Assembly (NCBI GenBank): GCA_029378245.1
Contig: JARKIF010000083.1
Span: 78,885 to 142,884, forward strand
Source of the DNA: Roridomyces roridus
Lineage: Eukaryota; Basidiomycota; Agaricomycetes; Agaricales; Mycenaceae
Direction of reading: 5' to 3'
Length of the DNA: 64,000 nt
Positions 44,062 to 56,300 of the stretch are shown here, piece by piece. Each line of letters starts with the position of its first letter. Positions within the stretch are counted from its first letter, which is position 1. Under the pieces are notes generated by a model, which ran no database searches, was not told the origin of the DNA, and worked only from the letters and a program-made list of their open reading frames with translations. The position numbers were made by a program, and so were the translations under genes.

Positions 44062-44905
44062 TCCTCTACACTACCCCAGGCCGGAGAGTAGTACCTGCTG
44101 GATGGGCGTCAGTAATGATTCATTACTGAGTGGGTTAGGGCAAGAGAAAGCTCGAGTGGTTGGTAAAACACGTCGTGCACGATGGGGCCACCTCCCAAAG
44201 TGTCGTACGTGCGGATGAGGAAGGGCATGAGGCGACGGAGGTAGGTGATAACTCTTTTTTCTCTCTTTTGTTTTTTAAATCAATACCCCCAGGACGAAGC
44301 AGCAGGTGCACGCTGACGATTCGGTAGTGTCCAAAGACACATGCCATGAGGCAAAGCCCTAAGTCACACACTCGTCTGCAGAGAGGCACCGTGTGGCGCC
44401 CTCGCCGAGCGGTCCTATGAAAGGAACGTGCTACACTGCGCCAGTCCGGGGGTAGAATGTAAGAGGTAGGAGCCGACGAGGGAGCGCGCGCATGGAATAC
44501 ATTGCCCGTTAGGCAGTGACCCCACAACACTTTGCCTATAGAAGTTATAGGCAGAGGACCATCGACATGCACGCGCTGGGGCACCCCCGTCGAACTGTCC
44601 GTCGCCGACCATTCGTGGTTTGGTGTGGGCCACTCGAGACTCTCCTCGCTCACGCCAGAGAGAGAAAGGATGATAATAAAGCTAACCCACCTCGACGACG
44701 AGCTTGGTGAGGGCTTTCAGGGCTTGTAGAAGTTGAGGGAGGGTATGGGTCAGCGAGAGGGCGTGAGGGTCGGGACAGGAGGAAGGGGAGGACGGTGGTA
44801 GGAAAGAAAGAGGCGTGGTGGGTCCCATCAGCGCTCGAGAGTCTTAAATGGGTCCGTGTCGTGTGGTTGTGTTTGTACCCGATCGCGTCTTGACGCCTCT
44901 CATCC
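44062..44905. repeat. Element B, copy 3
   Basis: Third copy of element B. The palindrome is at 44109-44129 (centre base T instead of A), the hairpin at 44533-44553, and the minus-strand ATG at 44826-44828, preceded by CATTTAAGACTC. A 172-codon minus-strand frame (44135-44653) is open here but broken in copies 1 and 2. Confidence 0.7.
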
Positions 44906-45203
44906 TTTGACCACTGTGTGCAGTAGCCTGCAGAATCATCTGTTTAATGGTGAACGGCCCAAACGGTCCCTGGAGCAAGACCCACCAGTTCGAGAATTGA
45001 AAAAAAAAAATCAAAAATTCCTCCACCAATTGAGAACGATCACAAATCGCAAGCCCAGAACGGAAACAAAGCAGTTTGCTACATAGGACGAGGAAAGATT
45101 GTCCCTTCCATGCTATTTATTTGTTTTTAAACGGCCAAAGTATCCAATGTTCCTCGTAAAGGCTACAAATGTCCGAATACAACTCTCATAACAAATCTCA
45201 ACA

Positions 45204-48200
45204 TCACAAATCACCCTCCTGCATCATCTCAGCCACCCTCAAGCCAATATTCGTAGCCATCGCGAGGAACAGCACAAGACACAGCAACGTCGGACCGTAC
45301 TTGTCATAATACAGCCCATTGGCACGGTGTGCCTTGAGCTGATACGCCCGGAACACAAAGATGGTGGCCGAGTACGCTATGGCGAGGAGGGCTGCAAATG
45401 TGAACATCCCTGCGGCAATGAGCCCTCGAGAATCATCCGGTGAGGTGAAATTAAGCAGCGTCGTCGCTATGGTCCCAATGAATACGGCGTTGTTGAGCCA
45501 TTTCTACAAAGTTAGGTCAGTAAAAGTACAATGAGGAATCGTTGGACTTACGAGGAACGTCCTCTCCGCTGCAAAGTAAACCTTGGGCTCGATGCGGACA
45601 GGGACTGAGATACGTTTGCCAGGTGGAGCCCGGAATTCTCTCGAAATCCGACGCTCGTCATCAACCCTCTGCGTTAACGGGTCATCCACGTCCTCATCGT
45701 CATCCTCCTCAGGCGCAGGCCGCGTCTCCCCCTCCTCTTCCTCCTCCTCTACATGCACCGAAATTCCACGCCTCGCCTCACGCTCACGACTCAACCGATC
45801 TCTCAGCGTCTCGTCAAACGCGACGGACGGAGCCAGTGGGTCGATAGACAGCGCCCTCGGCTTGTTGTTCACAATCGGCACTCCAACCCTGCCCCGCATA
45901 CCCGCCTTGACCGCAGCCTCCGATTCATCATCCGCATCGCTCTCTTCCTCTTCATGGAACCTCCGACTGAGCACACTCCGGCTGCTCGTGCTCGCCGGAA
46001 GCCCTTCCAGTGCCGCAGCCTTGAGGTTATGCTCCCGGATCGCAATAGCCTCGGCAACCTCCTTGCCGCTCAGTCCCGTCCGCCTGCCCTCGTCCCTGGC
46101 AGGTGCAAGCTCCCAGTCGTCGTCCTCCTCGCCCTCGGAAAGCGGCTCGTGGTACGTGGCCTCGTCAGTGGGAGATACTGGAGATTGTGGACCCGACTTG
46201 ACGTGGTCCGACGAGGTTTTTGAGGAAGAACCTCCAGGCGAGGTGATGACACTTGGGCGCTCGATAACAGCGAGGTAGCCCGTGTCGGGCTTGAGAATGT
46301 CCGTGTCCACTATGTAGTCGGTTTAGCAAATCAAGCTTTGAAAGAGCTAGAAGACGGACTTTGAGGAAGCCAAAATGGAACGAGATCTACTCGGTTAGGT
46401 AAAAGGGTGGCGCATCCATGGATGAATTTACTGCATCGTGGTGAGGACCGATGAACGTGCGTTAATAAAGTGAAAAGACGAACGAGAACTTGGGAACGGC
46501 TTCGACGAGGTGGGACTGCACGAGGTCCATGACCCACTTTGGTGGTTGCTGTCCGAACTGCGTTTGCAACTTGACCTCCAGGACGCCATATCTTTGAATG
46601 CTAGTGAGCAAGCTTCAAGTGGGATTGAGAAAGCAACACATACTTGAACAGTTCCTTGTCTTCTGGCGACACTTGCTCGAACGGATGGTCGATGCCAATG
46701 TCGGTGCGGCGCCAATTGTCTCCCGAACGAGTTTTGCCATCCCAGTTATCCTCGCGAATAAGATCCAGCTCCGTGTCGAGCGAAATTCGGACACGAGCAT
46801 CACCCGGTAGCTGGAACGCCGTCCGATTATAAAACGAGCGCATCACTGCCAAGGGCTCAAAAACTTGTCTCAACGCAAGAAAAGAAACAACTCACCAGGC
46901 TGGAGTTTTCGGGTGAGGACGGCATATTGCACCTCATTCGCAAGCTGGATCATCGAGTCGACCTCTTGCTGGGTCTTTTTGCCCTTTTTGACGAGCTGCT
47001 GGAACTCGGCATCGACGGTGTACTCTCCGCGCAAGAACGCATTGACGAGGTGTTCTTTGATCGGGAAACGCGCCTTGACGGATTTTTCGCCCGTCCAGTC
47101 TTCACGGTGAGTCTTGCGCTCGACAAAGATCTATGTGGTGGTCAATTGATGAGAGTGAACAGGACGCATCAAGACGCACGGTTTTGGTGTCGGTGTCGCC
47201 GTACCACCGCAGCCGAATGGCTTCCGCACCCTCCGTCTTTTCGAGCCGCCCGAGGTACAATTCCAAGTCCTCGTTGTCAAAGTAGATGGAAGTGATAGCC
47301 GAGTCCCTGACCTCAAACTCTTTATCTGGATTGAACACCAACACGGGCAAGTGGCGGAGGATGGCGAGTTTGAGAGGGACCAAGTTATCTGGATGGACCC
47401 AGTACTTGGTCGTCTGCCGGACAAAGGCGCTCTGGCTCCCGCCGGCGCTCGAGTCGCCCTGGACGGGGTGCCCACGCGTGCGTACCAGGTCGTATAATTT
47501 GGAAAGCTTGACGATCAAGGCGTCCCAGTTGTACTTGTAGAACGGCCGCTTTTCAAGGTAGTCTTGCACGAATGTGGTTTTAAGGGACAGGTTCGTTTGT
47601 TTCTAGGTCGGGTTTAGAACGGCATTAACGTTTGGACAGAAGAAAATACAGACATCGTGTTTCTTCAGAATCTTCATGAAGCCTGTTATATTCAGCTTGG
47701 TATATAGCGCCAAATCGTGGACGTCCGCAACGAGATTGGCCACCTCCTCCTCCAACCCGTGGAACCGCGCCTCGAGAGCGTCGAACGAGTCGGCACCCAT
47801 GGAAGAGACATCTGCCTCCGAGTCGGTATCGGAATCGTCGTCCGAACCGCCATCGAGGGCATAGTTGTCATCCTGAAGCTGCGTCTCAGGGTCTGCAGAT
47901 GAGCCATTGCGAGGGTGTTCGTGATGTTCATGACGCTCCTCGGTGACGAGCCGCTGGACATCCTTCTCCGCATCCCGAATACGCTGCGACAGTTCGGTCG
48001 TCTTGGCCTTTTGGAAATCATGAATCTTGTCGAGTTCCCTCTCAAGCAGGTCCGTAAACTCCTTTTCATCCGTAGTGCCCCATCCGCGTCCCGTGGTTCG
48101 AGCCTTGCGCGCTTAGATCTCCCTTTTCGAGCATAGCCGAAAACCACACACCTTGAGCTCGCGTTTCAGTTGGTTGTAGTCCAGATAGAATGGTCGCCAT

Positions 48201-48293
48201 TCGTTGTACAAGTCGGTCTGTTGGAATGAATCAATGAGCGGAACGGTGATGCCGATGGGCACGACGCACGCTTATTTTCCTCCCAAATTTCAT
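45204..48293 (-). CDS. VTC4: Vacuolar transporter chaperone 4, polyphosphate polymerase
   Basis: Makes polyphosphate from ATP and moves it into the vacuole or acidocalcisomes as the catalytic subunit of the VTC complex. The N-terminal SPX domain, which senses inositol pyrophosphates, starts MKFGRKIS, is split by an intron, and continues [20 protein letters not shown]. It ends with [15 protein letters not shown]. The tunnel domain contains [48 protein letters not shown] and the catalytic-lysine strand [12 protein letters not shown]. An acidic, serine-rich linker (45560-46310) precedes three membrane helices ([56 protein letters not shown]). The VERKTH/EVKLQT residues needed for catalysis point to Vtc4 rather than Vtc2/3. 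It is complete, with several introns. Phosphate-responsive control is likely from the family, but no site is claimed. Confidence 0.92.
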
Positions 48294-48434
48294 GGTCGTA
48301 GAGCAAAGGCCGTTATTTCATAAAATTTCAAGTGGAGTTGCAAGAACGATCGGCGGCCACGGCGGGACGTTCGAACGTGGGTGTGCGACAGGCGGATCAC
48401 AAGCGAACCACTTTTTTACGTCTTCTTGTCATTC

Positions 48435-49731
48435 TTAGTACTTGTAGCTATTATCTTCTCCTCCTCGCGCCTGATTCTCTACCTCCCATATCTCCTGCAC
48501 ACCCTCCCGAAAGAACACCACATTATATTCCAACAGCCCACGACGCCCCTCGTATACCGACGTCGGCACAAGCGCCAACAGTGCCAGTTGCGGTGTCACG
48601 AGATGATATGTGAGCGTTGTACCCGGCATTGACGGGTGTAAGGATGCCGCCGCGCTCGGACAGAATCGATCCTTGGTCGCTGACAGATTGGGCTCGTCTG
48701 GTGTCGGTTCGGACGCTGGTATTCGAGAGCGCGAGGCGGTGGCGGCGGGGAGCTGGTAGAGGGTGCCAAACGCGTTGAGCATGGAGAGGTAGTCGCAGCA
48801 GAGGTTGTGCGTGGCCGCGTCGACGGGGGATTCGTCCGTGGCGACATAGAGTCGAGAGGCGGCATCAAAGAGGAACGCTTTGGGAGAGGAAGAGTTCTGG
48901 GCAGAGGTCAATTTCGAGCAGGAGAATAAAAAAGGTTCCTTGCCGCGCAAAAAATGTTGAGCAGGTCTTCAAGGAACGGGAGCGAGTGGATGAGCTTCTG
49001 CAGGACTTTGGAAAACGCCTCGTTGAGCGTGTGGTCATATACAGAAGTCAGATGAAAGTTGTAGGGCATCTGCTCGCACTCGCGTTCCAGCAAGTGGTCT
49101 TGGACGCGTTCTTGAATTTGCCGAAAGTTTTCTGTGGATATTCAGTTGGCTACATCAGGTGCATGGCGGCGACTCACCAATTTTGTCATCCTCCTGCAAC
49201 TTCTCTGCCTTGTGCACGAACACTTCTACATGCAGCTGGGGGTTATCACGGTAGGCCGCGATGATAAATTCGACGAGCTTGCTGATCGGCTGCTTGTATA
49301 AATCCTGGACCCAAGTTGAGAGGGTTTCGTTTCAAAAAAGCACGCAAGAGAGCGCACGCGAATGTCAATGACAAAGATGAGGGCGCTAAAGTCGGATAGC
49401 GGTGCCCCAAGAGTGTCGACAGTGATGTTTCCGGGGCAGTCCCATATCTCAAGCGGAATTACAGTGCTGGAAACGCGATTAGTGCACAGCAGTCAAACGA
49501 ATGAACGGGCGGCGGTACCATCAAGAGGGACACGCACTCGTAGGGATGCTTGCTGATCCGCATAGTGGCTTCGAGGTAAAACGTTTGCTTCGGAGGCAGG
49601 GCATTGAAGAGAACTTGGTTGATTGAAGTCTTGCCGCTGCGACGCTGCCCAAGAAGGAGGATCTTGGTGCGGGTGAGGCCTGGACTGCTCGTTGTGCGTT
49701 TGTGTTGCGGGGGTTGCGGCGGAGAGGACAT
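48435..49731 (-). CDS. GTR2: Rag GTPase of the RagC/Gtr2 type
   Basis: ATG complementary to 49729-49731, MSSPPQPPQHKRTTSS, then the P-loop ILLLGQRRSGKTSINQVLF, TFYLEATMRISKHPYE, the switch II motif LEIWDCPGNIT, FVIDIR, and VEVFVHKAEKL (G4 position, HK instead of NK as in RagC). Further on are FHLTSVYDHTLNEAFSKVLQ and LEDLLNIF, followed by a roadblock-type C-terminal domain (KAFLFDAASRLYVATDESPV, GLLEYNVVFFREGVQEIWEV). With a Gtr1/RagA partner it signals amino-acid supply to TORC1 at the vacuole. Ser/Lys at the P-loop and the WDCPG motif are intact. It lies tail-first toward VTC4, another vacuolar protein, and is divergent from the fatty acid synthase gene. Confidence 0.9.
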
Positions 49732-50352
49732 GATGCGACACTTGTTTACACTGATGCTCTTCTTTGCCACCATCCACGTTCAATTGGACTCTATCTTCCA
49801 ACAGTGGCCCAACTCGCTTGTCTTTTTTTACCTTGTTCACCACGTGTAGAATTGTACATGAAATCTTCACGGCTTCCTCGCCTTCACGCTACCGTTATTT
49901 CATCATTTCCTGCTCGACTCGCGACGGCCTACCACGGACCAAAACACCACGCGTTTGATTTGGGGAGGTCCAGACAGTCTCTTCAGATCTTGGGGAGGTA
50001 CGTCTTCGCACATCTTGGGGAACTCTCCGCAAGACCATGGATTTTTGTGGGGTCAAGGTCTCGGCCGCGGGCGGGCTTGGTCACGTCTTTTTTGGTTGTA
50101 AATTCTTCGGCTCCCTCTGCAGCTAGACTAGATAGGAAAGATGTAATTGCATCCACATTCCTTTCCCTCTCTCAAGTTCCTCAAAGCAGTGTTTGCTTTG
50201 CGCCCGCCGTACACCGAGTCCAATTTTGTAAGTCCCGTAGTTAACGTCAGCCGTCACGTGCACATTACATCCGCTGCCCCAACGGAATAATTTTTGGCGG
50301 GGATCGAATAACTTAAGACCTCTCTTGTCCTCTCCCTTCGTGGTCGAGCACA
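49732..50352. promoter_or_regulatory. Divergent promoter region of GTR2 and the fatty acid synthase
   Basis: 621 bases without a gene between two divergent starts. It contains two E-box cores CACGTG, at 49841-49846 and 50255-50260; the latter is about 95 bases before the synthase ATG. bHLH factors bind such sites in lipid genes of other fungi. Use here is inference. Confidence 0.45.
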
Positions 50353-53300
50353 ATGGCCGTCGACCAAGTCCCCACTGCTGGGCAACAAAACATCTCCACC
50401 CGCCCCCTCATCCTCTCCCTTGGGCAGCTTAGAGTGCGTCTTGGCTAGTCGCGTCCCTTTCTTTCTTTCTGACGTCTTTCTGCAGGTCTCGATTCCCGTT
50501 TCTACAAACACAGACGAATGGATCTCGGCAGAGGTCCTTAGAGACGAATTTGTCCACCAGCAGTCCCTCCTAGATGCCGTAGACGCAACTGCGACCCTCG
50601 AAAACGAGGCAGAGGCCACTACAGAGCTTGCAGCTCGCTTCCTGGGTTACGTCGCCCAAAAAGCCCTCCAGACCTCCGAATCCACTCCAGCTCGCATCTC
50701 CCTCCTCCTTAACGTCTTCAAACACTTTATATCCACGTACCTCGGTGCGAAGGATGTACACTCGCTCGTGGCCTCGTACGATACCGAGGTCCGCAAAGTC
50801 GTCCTCACCTCTTATTTCGCCGCCCTCGCCCTCTTGCGCCAACACAAGGCCTCCGAGCTCCCCAGCAGCTCCAAATCCGCCCTCTTGTCCGCCGTCGCCG
50901 CGAAAAAGGCGTCCGTTTTTGCCCTGTTCGGTGGTCAGGGCACGAACGAAGTCTACTTTGACGAGCTCCAATCGCTCTACGACATTTACACACCTTTTGT
51001 CGCCCCATTCCTCGCGGCCATCACAAAGGACGCGCTTGTTCCGCTCGCAGCGGCCCAAGACTCGACCACCCACTACACTTTCGGCCTTGACGTCTTGTCC
51101 TGGCTCTCCGGGGCTGCTCCTCGTCCCTCGACCGCGTACCTCGCCTCCGTTCCGGTCTCCTTCCCTCTCATCGGGCTCACCCAGCTCGTCCAGTACCTCG
51201 TCGCCTGCACCGTTGCCGGGCTGACGCCAGGCCAGTACCGCGACGCCCTTGCGGGCGCGACTGGCCACTCGCAGGGCATCGTCTCGGCCGTTGCCATCTC
51301 AGCGTCGACCACCTACGAGTCCTTCACCGCCAACTCGCTCAAGGCCATCAAATGGCTCTTCTTCTCCGGTCTCCGCGGCCAGCAGGCGTTCCCCGTCGTC
51401 TCTCTCGAGCCCAGCATCGTGCAGGACTCGATCGAAGGCGGCGAGGGTTCCCCCAGCCCCATGTTGTCCGTCACCGGCCTCAAGCTCGGCGAGCTCGAGA
51501 AGCACATCAAGCAGACCAACACTCACCTCGCTGAGAACGCTCAACTAGGCGTTTCCCTTCACAATGGCCCGCGCGCCTTCGTCGTCACTGGTCCCGCCAA
51601 GTCCCTCTACGGTCTCGTCACCAACCTCCGCAAAGTTCGCGCGCCGAGCGGATTGGACCAGAGCAAGACTCCTTTCTCACAGCGCAAGGCTGTGTTCTCC
51701 GTTCGGTTCTTGGTGGTCGGCGTGCCGTATCACAGCGAGTACTTGGCGGGCGCGACGGAGAAACTCGTCGCTGAGGATCTTGGGGGAGAGGAACTGTGGA
51801 AGGTGGCGGATCTCGCTATCCCGGTGTTTAATACCGAGACTGGTGAGTTTCTTACACGTGTTATTGATCATGTGCTTACCTGCCCTTTTAGGAACTGATC
51901 TTCGGCAGTCGAAGGGTTCCATCACCAAATCGCTGTGTGAACAGATTTTCACCCAGCCGATCCATTGGTCAGCCGCGACCAACTTCCCCGAGAGCGCGAC
52001 CCATGCAGTCGACTTTGGGCCAGGTGGATTGAGCGGGATTGGGCCGCTCACGGCGCGCAACCTTGATGGCCGTGGCGTTCGGGTCATTGTTGTCGGTGAT
52101 CGCGCCAAGGGAGACGCTGAGCTCTACGATGCTCAGAACGTCAAGTACGAGGAATGGTGGAGCAAGGCGTTCGGTCCTGGTTTGGTGAAGACCAGGTATG
52201 TTTTCTTATGAATATTTTTTGTTATCGATCTAATCGTCTCCAGCGATGGTACCATCCACCTCGACACGCCTTTCTCGCGTCTGCTGGGCAAACCGCCGCT
52301 CATGGTTGCCGGTATGACACCCTCCACTGTCAAGGCTGGTTTCGTCAGCGCTATCCTTGACGCTGGCTACCACACCGAGATCGCGGGCGGTGGTCACTAC
52401 AACGCCGCCGCCCTTCGTTCCAAGGTTGCCGAGATTCAGTCCAAGGTCCCCGCTGGTGTCGGCGTCACCTTGAACGCGCTCTATATCAACCCGCGTCAAT
52501 TCAACTTCCAGTTCCCGCTCTGGCAGGAAATGCGCAAGGAGGGCCTTCCCATTGAGGGTTTCTGTGTTGCCGCCGGCATCCCGACCACTGAGAAGGCGGC
52601 CGAACTCATCGAAGGTCTGCGCAGTGCGGGCATCCGCCACATTGCGTTCAAGCCTGGTTCGGTTGATGGTATCCGCCAGGTCGTCAACATCGCTGCGTCC
52701 AACCCCGATTTCCCTATCATCATGCAGTGGACGGGTGGCCGTGCGGGTGGTCACCACTCGTACGAGGATTTCCACCAGCCGGTGCTGCAGACGTACCGCT
52801 CTATCAGGCAGCAGAAGAATATTTGCCTTGTTGGTGGTAGTGGGTTCGGTGCGGCCGAAGATATGTGGCCGTACTTGAGTGGAGAATGGTCCAAGGCGTT
52901 TGAGATGCAGCCCATGCCGTTCGATGGGTTCCTCCTCGCCAGTCGGGTGATGGTGGCCAAGGAGGCGCATACCAGCCCTTCCGTCAAGGACCTCATCGTT
53001 GCTGCGGCGGGTGTGGACGACAAGGATTGGGAGGGCACCTACGTCAAGGCGACGGGTGGTATTCTCACCGTCAAGTCCGAGCTCGGCGAGCCCATCCACA
53101 AGGTCTCAACTCGGGCTGTCAAGTTGTGGAAGGAGTTTGACGACACGGTGTTCAAGCTCCCCAAGGAGAAGCGGATTCAGTGGCTCGTTGAGCGCCGCGA
53201 TGAGATTATCGCCAAGCTCAACGCCGACTTTGCCAAGCCCTGGTTCGGGTGGAAGAAGGATGGCTCTGTGGCGAAGGACTTGGGCGACATGACGTATGAG

Positions 53301-56300
53301 GAGGTCGCTCTGCGTATGGTCCGCTTGATGTTCGTCTCGCATGAGAAGCGTTGGGTGGATATTTCTCTCCGCAACTTGACGGGTGATTGGCTGCGTCGTG
53401 CTGAGGAGCGCTTTGCTGGCGTCAACGGCGGCCCCAACAAGCCATCGTTCCTCCAGTCGTACTCCTCCCTCGACGACCCGCTTCCCTACATCGAGTCGTT
53501 CCTCAAGGAGTACCCTCTCGCCACTCGTCAACTCTTGGCTGCGGAGGACACTGCCTTTTTCCTCGCCATTGCCCAGCGCCCTGGCCAGAAGCCCGTTCCA
53601 TTCATCCCCGTGCTCGACGCGTCGTTTGAAGTTTGGTTCAAGAAGGTTCGTCATCTCTTTTATCTGCTGTTATATATTCCAACTCTCTTTTAGGATTCCC
53701 TTTGGGCCGCTGAGGACATCGAGGCCGTCTTCGACCAGGACCCGCAGCGTGTCTGCATTCTGCAGGGCCCGATGGCTGTCAAGCACTCCAAGATCAAGGA
53801 CGAGCCCATCAAGGACATGCTCGGCAACATCAATGCCGAGTTGATCAAGCGCCTCCTGCAATTCAAGTACAGCGGTGATGAGAGCAAGATCCCGACCGTT
53901 GACTATCTCAGCGCTCGCCCTGGTCCTCTCCCTGCGATCTCCGGCGTCAAGCGTACCGAGGCCAAGAGCGAGGTTGTTTACGAGTTCGGGTCTGTTCTTC
54001 CCGAATCCTCCGCTTGGCTCGAGACTCTTGCTGGCCCCGAGCTGAATTGGTTGAGGGCTTTGGTGACCTCGACCACCATCATTCAAGGCAGCTCCTACAT
54101 TGACAACCCCATGGGTCGTCTCCTTGCGCCCCGCGTCAACCAGAAGGTCGTTGTGGCGTTCAACGGGACCTCGCCAGTGTCCGTCACGGTCTTCGGTGCC
54201 GCTCGTTCTTATGGCGAGCACAAATCCGAGTTCAAGGCCGTCGAGATCAAGTTCAACGCCGTTTCCAAGTTCATTGACGTCACGATGTTCGAGGACCGCC
54301 GCGACGTCTCTGTGCCGCTTACGCTGCAATTCGAGTACAAGCCCTCGCTCGGCTTTGCGCCCATCCACGAGATTGCGACTGGGCGGAATACCCGCATCAA
54401 GCAGTTCTACTGGAAGCTCTGGTATGGCGATGATGCTGTCCTCCCCGACATCGACATTCGCGAGACGTTCCACGGCCCCGAGGTCACCATCGACGCTGCC
54501 GACGTCGAGCGCTTCTGTGCCGTCGTTGGCAACCAAGGCGAGTCTTTCCAGACTGTCCGCAACGACCAAGTCGCTGCGCCCATGGATTTCGCGATCGTTA
54601 CTGGGTGGCAGGTGCGTGATTTTTTTTTTGTTTATCTGCATACATTTTTTCTGACATTTCTTACAGGCAATCATGAAGTCGATCTTCCCGTCGTCCATTG
54701 ACGGTGACCTGTTGAAGCTCGTTCACCTTTCGAACGGGTTCCGTATGGTCGACGGCGCCAAGCCTCTCCAAGTTGGCGATGTCTGCAAGGCGCAGGCCAA
54801 CATTGTCTCCGTCACCAACACCGACCCAGGCAAAGTTGTCAAGGTCAAGGGTCACGTGTATCGTGCCGGCAGCCCTGTGATCGAGGTCGTCTCTTCTTTC
54901 CTCTACCGCGGCCGCTTCACCGACTACGAGAACACCTTCGAGACTACGGAGGAGCCCGACTACATCGTCACCCTCGAGACGGATGCCGCCGTCGGTGTTT
55001 TGCAGTCCAAGGAGTGGTTCGAGTGGATCGACGAGTCCAAGCCGTTGTTGGCCGGAACCAGCCTTATTTTCCGCGTCAAGTCCCAGGTGTTCTTCAAGGA
55101 CAAGACTTCTTACCGTGACGTCTCGGTGTCGGGAGAGATCTTCGTCCGCAACCAATTGAAGCACCTCGTCCTGGTCGGATCGGTCGACTTCCAGCAGGAT
55201 GACTGCCGTGGGAACCCCGTCGTTGCTTACATACAGCGTCACGGGACTGCTCAAGGCCTGCAGACCCCGCTCGCCAACGAGGGTTACACCCTCACGGACT
55301 CAACCTCGACGGTTTTCAATGCTCCGCTCACGAACGAGCCGTACTCCAAGATCTCTGGCGACTTCAACCCGATCCACATCAACCCCTACTTCTCCGACTT
55401 TGCTTCGCTCCCCGCCACCATTACTCATGGATTGTGGTCTAGCGCTGCGACGCGCCGTTATGTCGAGAATGTTGTCGCCAAGGGGCGTCCCGACCGTGTG
55501 CTTGCGTTCGTGTCCTTCTCTTTTAAATCATTTCCGGTCTGACAAATTCATTAGATACAACGTTTCTTTCGTTGGCATGGTCATTCCTGGCGACGAGCTC
55601 AGCGTCAAGATTCGCCACGTTGGAATGCGTGGCGGCAACATCGTTGTCAATGTCGTGACCTCCAACTCGCGCGGCGAGAAGGTTCTCGAGGGCTCTGCCG
55701 AAGTTTCGCAGCCCGCGACCGTCTACGTCTTCACCGGTCAAGGATCGCAAGAGACTGGTATGGGCATGGATCTCTACAACTCGTCGCCTGCTGCTCGCGC
55801 TGTCTGGGATAGCGCGGACGCTCACTTGCTCGCCGTCTACGGCTTCTCCATCATCGAGATCGTCAAGGAGAACCCGAAGGAGAAGACGGTGCACTTTGGT
55901 GGGATCAAGGGTCAAGCCATCCGTCGTCGGTACATGGACATGACCTACGACACGATGGACAAGGACGGCAACGTCAAGACGCTCCCTCTGTTTGCGGACA
56001 TTGACGTTCGCACGCCCAAGTACACGTTCAGCCACCCAACTGGTCTGTTGTTCGCGACCCAGTTCGCTCAGATCGCCCTTGTGGTGACTGAGAAGGCTTC
56101 CTTTGAGGACATGCGGACCAAGGGCCTCGTTCAGAAGGATTGCGCTTTCGCTGGGCACAGTCTGGGAGAGTACTCTGCCCTTGCTTCCATCGCGGACGTC
56201 CTGGCTATCTCGGCTCTCGTTGATGTCGTGTTCTACCGTGGTATCACGATGCAGCGTGCTGTCGAGCGTGACTCGGAGAACCGGTCGAACTACGCCATGT

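Noticed and set aside
44135..44653. 172-codon frame in element B copy 3
   Set aside because: The same region in copies 1 and 2 is interrupted by indels not divisible by three.
53670..54698. 342-codon antisense frame in the fatty acid synthase
   Set aside because: Same antisense shadow effect over the enoyl reductase/dehydratase exon.
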